A stretch of 64,000 nt of DNA from JANNPJ01 sp965200525 (lineage in GTDB: Bacteria; Actinomycetota; Actinomycetes; Actinomycetales; Kineosporiaceae), in NCBI GenBank assembly GCA_965200525.1, contig OZ241368.1:1674001-1738000 (forward strand), in the 5' to 3' direction. This document shows, one piece after another, positions 6,407 to 14,953 of the stretch. Under the pieces are notes generated by a model. It was not told the origin of the DNA. It worked only from the letters and a program-made list of their open reading frames with translations, and ran no database searches. How positions within the stretch are numbered: position 1 is the stretch's first letter; the number at the start of each line of letters is the position of its first letter. The position numbers and the translations under genes were made by a program.

Positions 6407-9277
6407 CTACCCCGCCTCCCCGACCAGGGCCAGGAAGGTCTCTTCCAGGCCGCGCCGGGGCGCCATCCGGTCGACCCGGACGTCGGCCAGCACCAGAGCC
6501 CGGACCAGCTGGGCCCGGGCCGGGGCGTCGGCCCGCACGACCAGCCCGCCGTCGGTCACCTCGACGTCGTCCACGCCCTTCACCAGGGCCGCGATCCGGC
6601 CCGCCCGGGCCGGGTCGTCGACCTCGATCACCATCGCCGTGGCCGCGCCGACCAGCTCGTCGACCGGGCCCTGGGCGATCAGCCGGCCGCCGGCCATCAC
6701 CACCACGTGGCTGCAGGTCTGCTCGACCTCGGCCAGCAGGTGGCTGGAGACGACGACGGTCCGGCCGGTGGCGGCGTACCGGCCCAGGACCTCGCGCATC
6801 TCCCGGATCTGCGGCGGGTCCAGGCCATTGGTCGGCTCGTCCAGCACCAGCAGGTCGGGCAGGCCGAGCATGGCCTGGGCGATGGCCAGCCGCTGGCGCA
6901 TCCCCTGGCTGTAGGTGCGGACCTTGCGGTGGACGTCGTCGCCGAGCCCGGCGATCTCGAGGGCGGTGGCCATGCCCGAGTCGCTGCCCCGGCGGCCGGT
7001 GGAACGCCAGTACAGGTCGAGGTTGTCGGCCCCGGACAGGTGCGGCAGGAAGCCCGGCCCCTCGATGAACGAGCCCAGCCGGGACAGCACCGCCGCCCCC
7101 GGGGTGACCTGGTGGCCGAAGATCCGGATCCGGCCCTCGGTCGGCAGGATCAGCCCCATCAGCATCCGCAGGGTGGTGGTCTTGCCGGCCCCGTTGGGCC
7201 CGAGCAGGCCCAGCACCTGGCCGGTCTCGACCCGGAAGCTGAGGTCGGTGACCGCCCGGAAGCCGTCGCCGTAGGCCTTGCCCAGCCCGGCGATGTCCAG
7301 CGGAACGTGCACCAGGTCGGCGTCGACCCCGGTCACGGTGCGCCGACGGATCAGCCGGTGCCGGACGGCGAAGCCGATCAGGAGCAGCAGCACGCCCGCG
7401 GCCAGCAGCGCGGCGGCGGTCCAGAGCCCGTGCGCGGCATCGGCGCCGTCGACCGCCAGCGGCACCACCGGCACGCTCAGGACCGGGTCGCCGGCCAGCT
7501 CGATCCGGTAGCCGCGGGCATCGAGCGGCCCGGCGTACCCCTGGTCGGTGGTCGACAGCACGACCCGTAGCCGGTGCCCGGCGGGCACGTCTCGGACGAT
7601 CGCCGGCAGGGCGATCGTCACCTCCCGCCCGGCCGCGGCCAGACCGTTGAGCCGGACCGCCGAGACCAGCTGGCGGGGCAGGGTGGTGTCGCCGTCCGGA
7701 GCCACGTCCAGTAGCGAGGCGAACAGGGTGGCGTCCGTGGCTGTGGAAGTGATCCGGACCGTGACCCGGGACGATCCGGTGACGGTGACCGGATCGTTCA
7801 GGGGCGCCGTCTGGAAGGTCGCGGCCTGGCCGGGCAGCACGCCCAGGCCGAGGCCGGCCCCGGCCCGGCTCGACCCGCCGGCCCCGGTGAACAGGGCCAG
7901 GGCGGCGCCGGCGCCGGGTAACGAGGTGAGCGAGGCCGGCACCGAGCCCGGCGGCGAGACGGCCAGCTGCTGCCCGCCGGTCAGCGCGAGCCGGGTGACC
8001 GGCAGCGCCGCCGCCGACCCCTGGGCCGAGGCCGGCAGGCCGGGGAAGACGGCGGCCGAGCGGCGTTCCGGAGCCGGGTTGGTGTCGGTGCTGGACAGCA
8101 CGGCGTCGGGCACGGTGACCCGGAAGCCGGGAACGGTGGACGGCGCGGGCCCGGCCGGGCGCCCCGGCGGCGGGCCCAGGGTGTCGTCCAGCCAGCCCGC
8201 GGTGACCGCTCGCAGCCGCTCGGCCTCGCTGGTGCCGCCGTCGTGGCCGGCAGCCTCCCAGAGCAGCTCGACCCGGGTGCCGGCCGCTGCGATCTGCTCG
8301 GCGTTGGCGTCGGCCTCGGACAGCGGGAAGAGCGAGTCGGTCTGGCCCTGGATCAGCAGGGTCGGTGCGGTGATGCGCGCCGTCACCCGGGCCGGGCTGG
8401 ACGCCTTGAGCAGCTTGAGCAGGGCGGCGTCGGGCCGGCCGGTGGTGGCCGCTTGCAGGTACCCCAGGCAGAGGTCACTGGCGATCCGGCCGCAGGCGGC
8501 GTGCAGGGTGGCGAAGTCGAACTGGGCCTTGGCGCCGGCCGGGGAGGCCGGGGCCGGCGTCGGCGCGGTGCCCGTCGGCGCCCTACCGGCGCTCGCGCCC
8601 AGCAGCACCGCCGTCCACTGCCGCTTGAACACGCCGGTGCCCCCGGTCGGCGTCGACCCGGCCGGCGTCAGCTGCGGCCCGGACGTCGCGAACTGCGGGA
8701 ACAGCGCCTGCCGCAGGTCGTTCCAGGTGATGCTGGGCACCACCGAGTCGACCCGGTGATCGGTGCCGGCCAGCATCAGGGCCAGGGCCCCGCCGTACGA
8801 CGCCCCGACGACGCCGACCCGGGGGTCGCCCGAGCGGTCCTGCAGCACCTCCGGGCGGCGGCCCAGCAGGTCGAGCATCAGCTCGGCGTCCTTGACCTCG
8901 TACCGCGGCGAGTCGAGATGGACCAGGCCGCCGGACTCACCGAAGCCGCGGGCCGACCAGGTGAGCACCACGTATCCACGCTCGGCCAGGGCCCGCGCGT
9001 CCGGGGCCACGCTCTCCTTGCTGCCGCCGTAACCGTGCGCCAGCAGCACCGCCGGGGCCGGGGTGCGGGCCGGCAGGTAGATCGTGCCGTCCAGGGTGAC
9101 CGGGGCGTTGTCGGCCTCGCGGGTGCCGTTGACCAGCACGATCTGCTCGGTGTAGCTCGCGCCGGCATCGCTGTGGGTGGCCCGGGCGACTCCGGCCAGG
9201 GCGGCCAGAACGGCGCAGCCGGCGGCCACGATCAGGATCACGCGACGACGGCGCACCTCGCTGACGCTACGCGACAC
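6407..9277 (-). CDS. Fusion: peptidase S15-like hydrolase with ABC exporter ATPase
   Basis: 956 residues. The N-terminus has a signal-anchor (VILIVAAGCAVLAALAGVA), then an alpha/beta-hydrolase with an oxyanion-type HGYGG and nucleophile elbow GASYGG (Ser160). A beta-rich region similar to the S15/CocE C-terminal domain follows (about 380-605). A second membrane helix (about 613-636) leads to a complete ABC ATPase (about 655-950) with GPNGAGKTTTL, YSQGMRQRLAIAQ and LLVLDEPTNGLDPP. The topology places the hydrolase outside and the ATPase inside. GTG start. The partner permease follows 2 bp later. The hydrolase substrate is unknown. Confidence 0.85.
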   Translation of the reverse strand: MSRSVSEVRRRRVILIVAAGCAVLAALAGVARATHSDAGASYTEQIVLVNGTREADNAPVTLDGTIYLPARTPAPAVLLAHGYGGSKESVAPDARALAERGYVVLTWSARGFGESGGLVHLDSPRYEVKDAELMLDLLGRRPEVLQDRSGDPRVGVVGASYGGALALMLAGTDHRVDSVVPSITWNDLRQALFPQFATSGPQLTPAGSTPTGGTGVFKRQWTAVLLGASAGRAPTGTAPTPAPASPAGAKAQFDFATLHAACGRIASDLCLGYLQAATTGRPDAALLKLLKASSPARVTARITAPTLLIQGQTDSLFPLSEADANAEQIAAAGTRVELLWEAAGHDGGTSEAERLRAVTAGWLDDTLGPPPGRPAGPAPSTVPGFRVTVPDAVLSSTDTNPAPERRSAAVFPGLPASAQGSAAALPVTRLALTGGQQLAVSPPGSVPASLTSLPGAGAALALFTGAGGSSRAGAGLGLGVLPGQAATFQTAPLNDPVTVTGSSRVTVRITSTATDATLFASLLDVAPDGDTTLPRQLVSAVRLNGLAAAGREVTIALPAIVRDVPAGHRLRVVLSTTDQGYAGPLDARGYRIELAGDPVLSVPVVPLAVDGADAAHGLWTAAALLAAGVLLLLIGFAVRHRLIRRRTVTGVDADLVHVPLDIAGLGKAYGDGFRAVTDLSFRVETGQVLGLLGPNGAGKTTTLRMLMGLILPTEGRIRIFGHQVTPGAAVLSRLGSFIEGPGFLPHLSGADNLDLYWRSTGRRGSDSGMATALEIAGLGDDVHRKVRTYSQGMRQRLAIAQAMLGLPDLLVLDEPTNGLDPPQIREMREVLGRYAATGRTVVVSSHLLAEVEQTCSHVVVMAGGRLIAQGPVDELVGAATAMVIEVDDPARAGRIAALVKGVDDVEVTDGGLVVRADAPARAQLVRALVLADVRVDRMAPRRGLEETFLALVGEAG

Positions 9278-9296
9278 CCCGGCGCCGCGCCCGGAC

Positions 9297-9336
9297 GGTC
9301 CTCAGTTCGGCCACAGCCGCGGCCGAGCTGAGGACC
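9297..9336 (-). terminator. Long hairpin terminator after the methyltransferase gene
   Basis: GGTCCTCAG (9297-9305) pairs with CTGAGGACC (9328-9336). Inside it TCGGCC pairs with GGCCGA around an 8-nt loop, giving a stem of about 15-16 bp. It begins about 13 bp beyond the methyltransferase stop and upstream of the fusion gene start, so it separates the two minus-strand units. Confidence 0.65.
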
Positions 9337-9348
9337 GGCCGAGCGTGG

Positions 9349-10224
9349 TCAGGCGGCCGGTTTGTGGGCACTGATCAAGTAGTAGTGCACGGCCCCGATC
9401 CGCTGGGCCAGGGTCATCCGGATCAGCGAGAGGATGAAGCCGTCGTTCTCGTACTGCCCGCCGAACAGCGACCGGCGCAGCTCGGCGTCGGTCCGCAGAA
9501 TCTTGATCAGCCGCACGATGCCCTTGGGCCAGGTGTTGCGCACCCCCCGGGTCAGGTCCACGGTCTCGTCGACGACGAAGCCGGCCGCCGCGAACTCGTC
9601 CCGCCACTGCGCGATCGTCGGCAACGGGGTGAGGTGCGACTCGCGCTCCATCCGGCGCAGCAGCGGGCCCTGCTGCCAGCCCGGCACGCGGTCTCCCGCG
9701 ACCAGGTCACAGACGGCGATCCGGCCGCCCGGCCGGAGCACCCGGTGGGCCTCCCGCAGGGCCGGCACGGTGTCCAGGTGGCCGAGGCTCTCGATCGCGA
9801 TCACCGCGTCGTAGCGGTCGGCGGCCAGCCCGTTGTCGAACCAGTCCCGCAGCAGCTGGCGCAGCCGGGGGTCTTCGCCGTCGGCGATCACGGCGTGGTC
9901 GTGCTGGCGCCGGGAGATGGTCAGCGAAGTGGTTTCGGCGCCCCGGGTGTCGGCCAGCTGCCGGCCGGTCGCCCCGTAGCCGGAGCCGAGGTCGATCACC
10001 TGGCTGCCGAGCCCGGCCCCGGCCGCGTCGGCGGTGACGTCGACCAGGGCCCGCACCGCCTCCTCGACCGACTCCCGGCCCGAGCGCCACAACCCGTGAT
10101 GGGCGTGCTCGCTCCAAATCTGCAGGTAGGCGTCGTCGAGCTCGTCGTAGTGGGTGGCGATGGCGGCCGGGGTGGGCACCGCGGTGTCGTCGGGAACCAG
10201 ATTCGGATTCTGTGGCGACGTCAT
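9349..10224 (-). CDS. SAM-dependent class I methyltransferase
   Basis: 291 residues. The SAM-binding motif I is VIDLGSGYGATGRQLA; the post-motif region AVIAIESLGHLDTVPALREA and LRPGGRIAVCDLV fits the small-molecule (tocopherol/sarcosine-type) methyltransferase family. The ATG at 10224 (MTSPQNP) is preferred; a longer frame to 10269 begins within the inverted-repeat region. The substrate is unknown. The gene stands alone between two strong hairpins, with the palindrome-containing repeat at 10271-10349 directly upstream. Confidence 0.8.
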   Translation of the reverse strand: MTSPQNPNLVPDDTAVPTPAAIATHYDELDDAYLQIWSEHAHHGLWRSGRESVEEAVRALVDVTADAAGAGLGSQVIDLGSGYGATGRQLADTRGAETTSLTISRRQHDHAVIADGEDPRLRQLLRDWFDNGLAADRYDAVIAIESLGHLDTVPALREAHRVLRPGGRIAVCDLVAGDRVPGWQQGPLLRRMERESHLTPLPTIAQWRDEFAAAGFVVDETVDLTRGVRNTWPKGIVRLIKILRTDAELRRSLFGGQYENDGFILSLIRMTLAQRIGAVHYYLISAHKPAA

Positions 10225-10270
10225 CTCGCCAGCATGCGTTGAGTGACAGATCCGGGCAAGCGGGATCAAA

Positions 10271-10349
10271 CGACCCGGAGGTCGACTTCGTCACGTCACG
10301 ATCGTGACTTTGAGTCACAATTGGCGCGGCGAGGCCGACCTCCGGGTCG
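10271..10349. promoter_or_regulatory. 14-bp inverted repeat enclosing a perfect 14-bp palindrome
   Basis: CGACCCGGAGGTCG (10271-10284) and CGACCTCCGGGTCG (10336-10349) are exact inverted copies 51 bp apart. Between them GTCACGATCGTGAC (10295-10308) is a perfect palindrome, followed by a further GAGTCAC half. The outer repeat begins 5 bp after the stop of the gene at 10355 and may terminate it. The inner palindrome is upstream of the methyltransferase and has the form of a dimeric regulator site. Confidence 0.45.
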
Positions 10350-10354
10350 AGCCG

Positions 10355-11341
10355 TCAGCTGGTCGAGGCCGGCGAGGCCGCTGCCTCGGTGCTCGCCGGA
10401 ACCGTGGTCGAGGCGGCGGTGGGGCCGGGCGCGGTGGTCGCGGCGGCCGTGGTCGGGGCCACCGGTGCCGTGGTGGTCGCACTCGGCGAGGGCGTCGCCG
10501 TCGTCGCGGACGGGCTCGCGGTGGCCGAGCCGGAGGGCGTGGCGGCCGGGGTCGGCGTGACGTCGTCACTGCTGTTTGAGCCGGCGTTGACGAACTTCGA
10601 GATCGAGGTGCCGCCGGTGCCGCCGGACAGCGGCCGGCCCAGGGCTCCCTCGCTCACCGTCACGACGCCGAGAGCGATCGCGAACCCGGCCAGCCCGACG
10701 GCCGACAGCGACATCACCGGCCGCCGGTACCAGGGCCGGGACCGGTGGACCGGGCGCGAAGCAGGCCCGCCGGGCCCGCCGGACCGGTAGGGCGGCAGGA
10801 CAGCCGCCGGCTCCACCCGGGTCGCGGCGGCGGCCAGCAGCTCGGTCCGATCAGCCACCGGGACGGCGACGGTCTGAGCCTGCGATTCCTCGCCGACCGG
10901 CCGCAGCGACCGCTCCCCGGGCAGGTCGGTCGGCCCGGTCAGGTGCCGCAACGGGGTGGTCGAGAGCACGTCGCCGGGAATCCGCTGGATCACCACCGAA
11001 CTGGTGGTGCGCAACCGGCGACCGGCCCGGCGCATGTAGTCGGCGTACAGCGCACCGGCCACGGTGGAGACGATCGATCCGACGGCGGCGCCGATCAGAG
11101 TGCCGGCCACGCCGAAGAACGACGCGGCCAGCGCGGAGGTCACCGCCGCGGCGGCACTCGCGCCGACCTGGACCGTACTGACGCTCGGCTTGCGATCAGC
11201 CTGCTCGTGCCGCGCCGGCAGATCCGGGTCGGTGCCCTCGTAGGCCTGGCCGCCGGCAGGGCTCAGGTGGGGGTCATGACCTGCCGAAGGGCTGTACGCG
11301 GGAGACGGCGATGGGCTGTTCGGACGGTGTGTGTCGGCCAT
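10355..11341 (-). CDS. Actinobacterial membrane protein with glycine-zipper and Ser/Thr/Pro-rich tail
   Basis: 328 residues. A Pro/Ser-rich N-terminus leads to a hydrophobic Gly/Ala-rich segment (GVAGTLIGAAVGSIVSTVAG, about 75-94) and a basic stretch. A second helix (LSAVGLAGFAIALGVVTVSEG) lies near residue 215. After that the chain is a Ser/Thr/Pro/Ala-rich tail of about 90 residues that could span the cell wall or be glycosylated. Homologous N-terminal segments are common in actinomycetes, but the function is unknown. It is divergent from the AfsR-like regulator. Confidence 0.7.
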   Translation of the reverse strand: MADTHRPNSPSPSPAYSPSAGHDPHLSPAGGQAYEGTDPDLPARHEQADRKPSVSTVQVGASAAAAVTSALAASFFGVAGTLIGAAVGSIVSTVAGALYADYMRRAGRRLRTTSSVVIQRIPGDVLSTTPLRHLTGPTDLPGERSLRPVGEESQAQTVAVPVADRTELLAAAATRVEPAAVLPPYRSGGPGGPASRPVHRSRPWYRRPVMSLSAVGLAGFAIALGVVTVSEGALGRPLSGGTGGTSISKFVNAGSNSSDDVTPTPAATPSGSATASPSATTATPSPSATTTAPVAPTTAAATTAPGPTAASTTVPASTEAAASPASTS

Positions 11342-11680
11342 GAGACTTCCGGTAGAACGTCTGCGGACGCCCTATTCTCTCGCACCTTTACCGGCCGAGC
11401 GCCAGTCGAGAACACCCGTCCACTCCGGATCGAATCTCAGAGTTGTTCACTGACGGAGACTTTCGGGAAGCGGACGTGGCCCGGTTCACAGCTGTTCTCA
11501 GAAATCCCTGAAATCGCAAGGCAATCTGCTGGTGCGGGCCGGTGGCGCGGATCCCCGCGACGCCGCCCGCCCCGACGGTCGCCCCGAGGCCACCGGCCCG
11601 CCCAGCCAACCTCCCGCAGCCGGCTGACACGATCCTGAACGTCCCCTGAATCGGGAGCGAACCTCGTACCCTTGATCGGG
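11342..11680. promoter_or_regulatory. Divergent intergenic region upstream of the AfsR-like regulator
   Basis: 339 bp between divergent genes; no coding signal. On the plus strand TACCCT at 11667-11672 could be a -10 box whose start point would fall at or just before the ATG at 11681. With no Shine-Dalgarno visible, the regulator mRNA may be leaderless. The -35 candidate (CCTGAA, 11645-11650) is weak. An in-frame TTG at 11672 is an alternative start. Confidence 0.3.
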
Positions 11681-14600
11681 ATGACCAACCCGGGGGGCGA
11701 GGTCGGGGGGCCGGCCATCGGTCTGCTCGGGCCGCTCGAAGTCTGCGTCGACGGGGTGCCGGTGGCACTCGGTGGGCGGCAGTCGCGCGCCGTCTTCACC
11801 CTGCTGGCGCTGTCCCCGGGCACCGCGGTCCCGTCGTCTCGGCTGGTCCGCGATCTCTGGGACGGCGCCGAGCCGAGTGGCGCGGTCAACACGGTCCAGG
11901 TCTACGTCTCGAGGTTGCGCCGCAGCCTGGCCTCGGCCGGCTCGGGCCCGGTCGGGGCGGCGGCCGGGCCGCGGCCACTGCTGCGAGGAGGGTCCCAGGG
12001 CTACCTGCTCGAAGTGCCGCCCGAGGCCGTCGACCTGCACCGGTTCGAGCGGCATGCCGGCGCGGGTCAGGCCGCCCTGGCCGCCGGCGATCCGGCCGGC
12101 GCGGCCCAGGAGCTGCGCACCGCCCTGGCGCTGTGGCGCGGCCGGGCCCTGGCCGATCTGGAGGGCACCGGCGCCGACGGTCACCGGGCCCGACTGGAGG
12201 GCCTGCGCCTGCGGGCCCTGGCCGCTCGTCTGGAGGCCGACTCGGCCCTCGGCCAGGACGCGCAGATCGTTCCCGAACTGCAGGAGCTGGTCCGGCGCCA
12301 TCCCCTGGACGAGCGTTTCGTGGGCCAGCTGATGACCGCGCTCTACCGCTGCGGGCGGCAGGCCGACGCCCTGGCCGCCTACCGGGAGATCGCCGGCCGG
12401 CTGGTCGAGGAACTCGGTGTCGACCCGGGCCCCCAGCTGCGCGAACGGCAGGCCCAGGTGCTGCGCCAGGACCGCTCGCTGAGCCCGGCCGGGCTGATCG
12501 CGGCCCGGCCGCGCCCGGAGCCGGGGCCGGCACCTGCACCGGCACCGGCACCGGCACCGGGGTCCGGGTCGGGATCGGCGCTGGGCGCAGTCGCGGGCGG
12601 GGCGGCGATCGACCGGCCGGCCCCGCCCCGGCCCCGCACCCCGCTGGTCGGCCGCACGGCCGAACTGGCCGCGGCCCGGGCCCTGCTCGCCACCGACGAC
12701 GTCCGGCTGGTCAGCGTGGTCGGCGGGGGCGGCACCGGCAAGACCCGGCTGGCCCTGGAGCTGGCCCGCACGACCCGGGCCGGCCGCGGCGAGCCGCGGC
12801 CGGTGATCGTGGTCCCGCTGGACGGTGTGCGCGACCCGGACGACCTGCTGCCGCAGATCGGCCGGGCCCTCGGGCGCCGGCCCGGACGAGCGCCGGAGCA
12901 GGCGGCGGAGCCGTGGCCGGCGGCCCTGGCCGAGGCGCTGGGCCGGCACCCGACCCTGCTCGTGCTGGACGGCGTCGAGCAACTGGTCGATTCCGCCGGG
13001 CCGGTGATCGCCGGCCTGCTGGACGCCACCGGGTCGCTGACCGTGCTGGTCACGTCGAGGACGGCGTTGCGGTTGCGGGGCGAGTACCTGCTGCCGCTGG
13101 GCCCGTTGCCGCTGGACGACGCCGTCCGGCTGTTCCAGGAGCGAGCCGCCGCGGTGCTGCCCGGCTTCGCCGTCACCGACGAGAACCGGGCCGAAGTGGA
13201 CGACGTCTGCCGGATGCTCGACCGGTTGCCGCTGGCCCTGGAACTGGCCGCGGCCCGGATCCGGGTGCTGTCGCCGGCCCAGATGCTGGAGCGGATCGGC
13301 GCCCGGCTCGAGCTGCTCCGGGGCGGCCCGGCCGACCTGCCCGAACGGCAGCGGAGCATGCGGGCCCTGCTCGACTCGAGCGTGCAGGTGCTCGGGGACG
13401 ACGAGCTGGGGCTGCTGGGCGAGCTGTCGGTGTTCAGCGGGGGCTGGACCCTGGCCGCGGCCGAAGCGGTCTGCGACCGGCCCGAGCCGGGCCTGCTCGA
13501 CGCCCTCGAGGGCCTGGTCGACCGCAGCCTGGTGGTGGCCGACGGATCGGGCCGGTTCTCGATGCTCGGCACCGTGCGGGAGTACGCCGCGCAACGTCTG
13601 GCCGGCCGCCCGGACGGCCGTCTCGACCAGCTGCGCCGCCGGCACGCCGAGCACTTCGCGCGGCGGGCCCGGGCGCTGGCCGACGACCCGGGCAACGACC
13701 CGGACTCGACCGCCCGGGGGTGGCTCGAGGCCGAGGCGGCCAACCTGACCGCCGCCCTGGAGCACGCCGCCGCGGCCGGCGCCGGCGAGCTGCTGGCCGG
13801 CCTGGTCGGCGATCTGCTCGACCACTGGTTCCACTCCGGCCGGATCCGCCAGGCCGAGCGCTGGATGGGCGCCGCCGACGCCGCCACCCTGCATCCGCGG
13901 GAGCGGGCCCACCTGCTCCTGTCGGCCGGCAATCTGGCCCTGGTCGACGGCGACCTGCGGCGGGCCCTGCCGGTTCTGGCCGGGGCCCAGCAGGCGGCCG
14001 GTTCGGTCGGGGACGGCGAGTTGCTGGCCCGCACCCTGGCCGCCCGTGCGGTGGCGGTGCGGTACTCGGGCCGGCCGGAGCAGGCCCTGGACCTGATCGA
14101 GCAGGCGCTGCACGAGGCCCGGGCGGTGGCCGCGGGCTCACTGGTGATCCGGCTCGACAACGAGCGCGGCGAGCTGCTCGACGAGATCGGCCACCCGGAG
14201 CAGGCCGAGCCGCTCTTCGAGGCCTTCCGGGCCTGGGCGCAGCAGGAAGGGGTGGCCAGCAACCTGGCCGTGGCCCTGGTCAACCTGGCCGGGCTCGCGG
14301 TGCAGGCGGGCGACGTCGGGCGGGCCGAGGCCCTGCTGGTCGAAGCTCTCGCCGCCGCCGGCACGGCCGCCTCGGCCCCGATCCGGGGCGACCTGCTGGC
14401 CGCCACCGGCCTGCTCCAGCTCTGCCTGGGCCGGCCCGCCGAGGCCGGTGCGGCCCTGCGGCAGGCGGCCCCGCTGACCCACGCCGCCGGCCAGTTCCTC
14501 ACCCTGCCGGACACGGTCAGCCTGCTCGGCGCGGTCGCCCTGGCCGAGGGCGACGACCGGACCGCGGAGCGGCTGCTGGCCGCCGGCCAGGCCTGGCGGG

Positions 14601-14953
14601 AGGCCCGCGGCCTGGCCGTCGTCGGCCGGCTGGCCCGCCGGACGATCGGCGCCGCGGTCAGTGCCCTGGCCACCGCCGGCGCGGCCGATCAGGTGGCCGC
14701 CGCCGCCGATCGCGCCCTGGGGGCCGGCACCCCGTTCGGCTCCCTGGCGGCGGTCGCCCGGCTGGCCGGCCCGGACCGGCCCTGGCTGGCCGACGTCCGG
14801 ACCACCGCACCGCGACCGGGCCGGACGGCCCGGCGGCCGGGACCGGGTTCGACCCCGGCCGGCCGGAGCCCCACCCCCGGGATCACCCCCGGGATTGCAG
14901 AGCCGAAACACGACTGCGGCAGACTGGGGGACATGACCGAGGAGCGATCATGA
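11681..14953 (+). CDS. AfsR/SARP-family transcriptional regulator (wHTH-BTAD-NB-ARC-TPR)
   Basis: About 1,090 residues. In order: OmpR-like winged helix (about 10-105), bacterial transcriptional activation domain (about 105-260), a Pro/Ala/Gly linker, a STAND NB-ARC ATPase with Walker A VVGGGGTGKTR near residue 348 and Walker B TLLVLDGVEQL, then TPR-like helical repeats. Proteins of this build control secondary metabolism or central metabolism in response to nucleotide binding. The stop overlaps the ppc start by 4 bp, so it is coupled to phosphoenolpyruvate carboxylase rather than to a biosynthetic cluster. The last 50 residues are Pro/Arg-rich and low in structure. Confidence 0.88.
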   Translation: MTNPGGEVGGPAIGLLGPLEVCVDGVPVALGGRQSRAVFTLLALSPGTAVPSSRLVRDLWDGAEPSGAVNTVQVYVSRLRRSLASAGSGPVGAAAGPRPLLRGGSQGYLLEVPPEAVDLHRFERHAGAGQAALAAGDPAGAAQELRTALALWRGRALADLEGTGADGHRARLEGLRLRALAARLEADSALGQDAQIVPELQELVRRHPLDERFVGQLMTALYRCGRQADALAAYREIAGRLVEELGVDPGPQLRERQAQVLRQDRSLSPAGLIAARPRPEPGPAPAPAPAPAPGSGSGSALGAVAGGAAIDRPAPPRPRTPLVGRTAELAAARALLATDDVRLVSVVGGGGTGKTRLALELARTTRAGRGEPRPVIVVPLDGVRDPDDLLPQIGRALGRRPGRAPEQAAEPWPAALAEALGRHPTLLVLDGVEQLVDSAGPVIAGLLDATGSLTVLVTSRTALRLRGEYLLPLGPLPLDDAVRLFQERAAAVLPGFAVTDENRAEVDDVCRMLDRLPLALELAAARIRVLSPAQMLERIGARLELLRGGPADLPERQRSMRALLDSSVQVLGDDELGLLGELSVFSGGWTLAAAEAVCDRPEPGLLDALEGLVDRSLVVADGSGRFSMLGTVREYAAQRLAGRPDGRLDQLRRRHAEHFARRARALADDPGNDPDSTARGWLEAEAANLTAALEHAAAAGAGELLAGLVGDLLDHWFHSGRIRQAERWMGAADAATLHPRERAHLLLSAGNLALVDGDLRRALPVLAGAQQAAGSVGDGELLARTLAARAVAVRYSGRPEQALDLIEQALHEARAVAAGSLVIRLDNERGELLDEIGHPEQAEPLFEAFRAWAQQEGVASNLAVALVNLAGLAVQAGDVGRAEALLVEALAAAGTAASAPIRGDLLAATGLLQLCLGRPAEAGAALRQAAPLTHAAGQFLTLPDTVSLLGAVALAEGDDRTAERLLAAGQAWREARGLAVVGRLARRTIGAAVSALATAGAADQVAAAADRALGAGTPFGSLAAVARLAGPDRPWLADVRTTAPRPGRTARRPGPGSTPAGRSPTPGITPGIAEPKHDCGRLGDMTEERS

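Noticed and set aside
12133..14949. Long open frame upstream of and in frame with ppc
   Set aside because: It is the shadow of the AfsR-like gene in another frame; its translation is Arg/Pro/Gly-rich low-complexity with no family, and ppc clearly starts at 14950.
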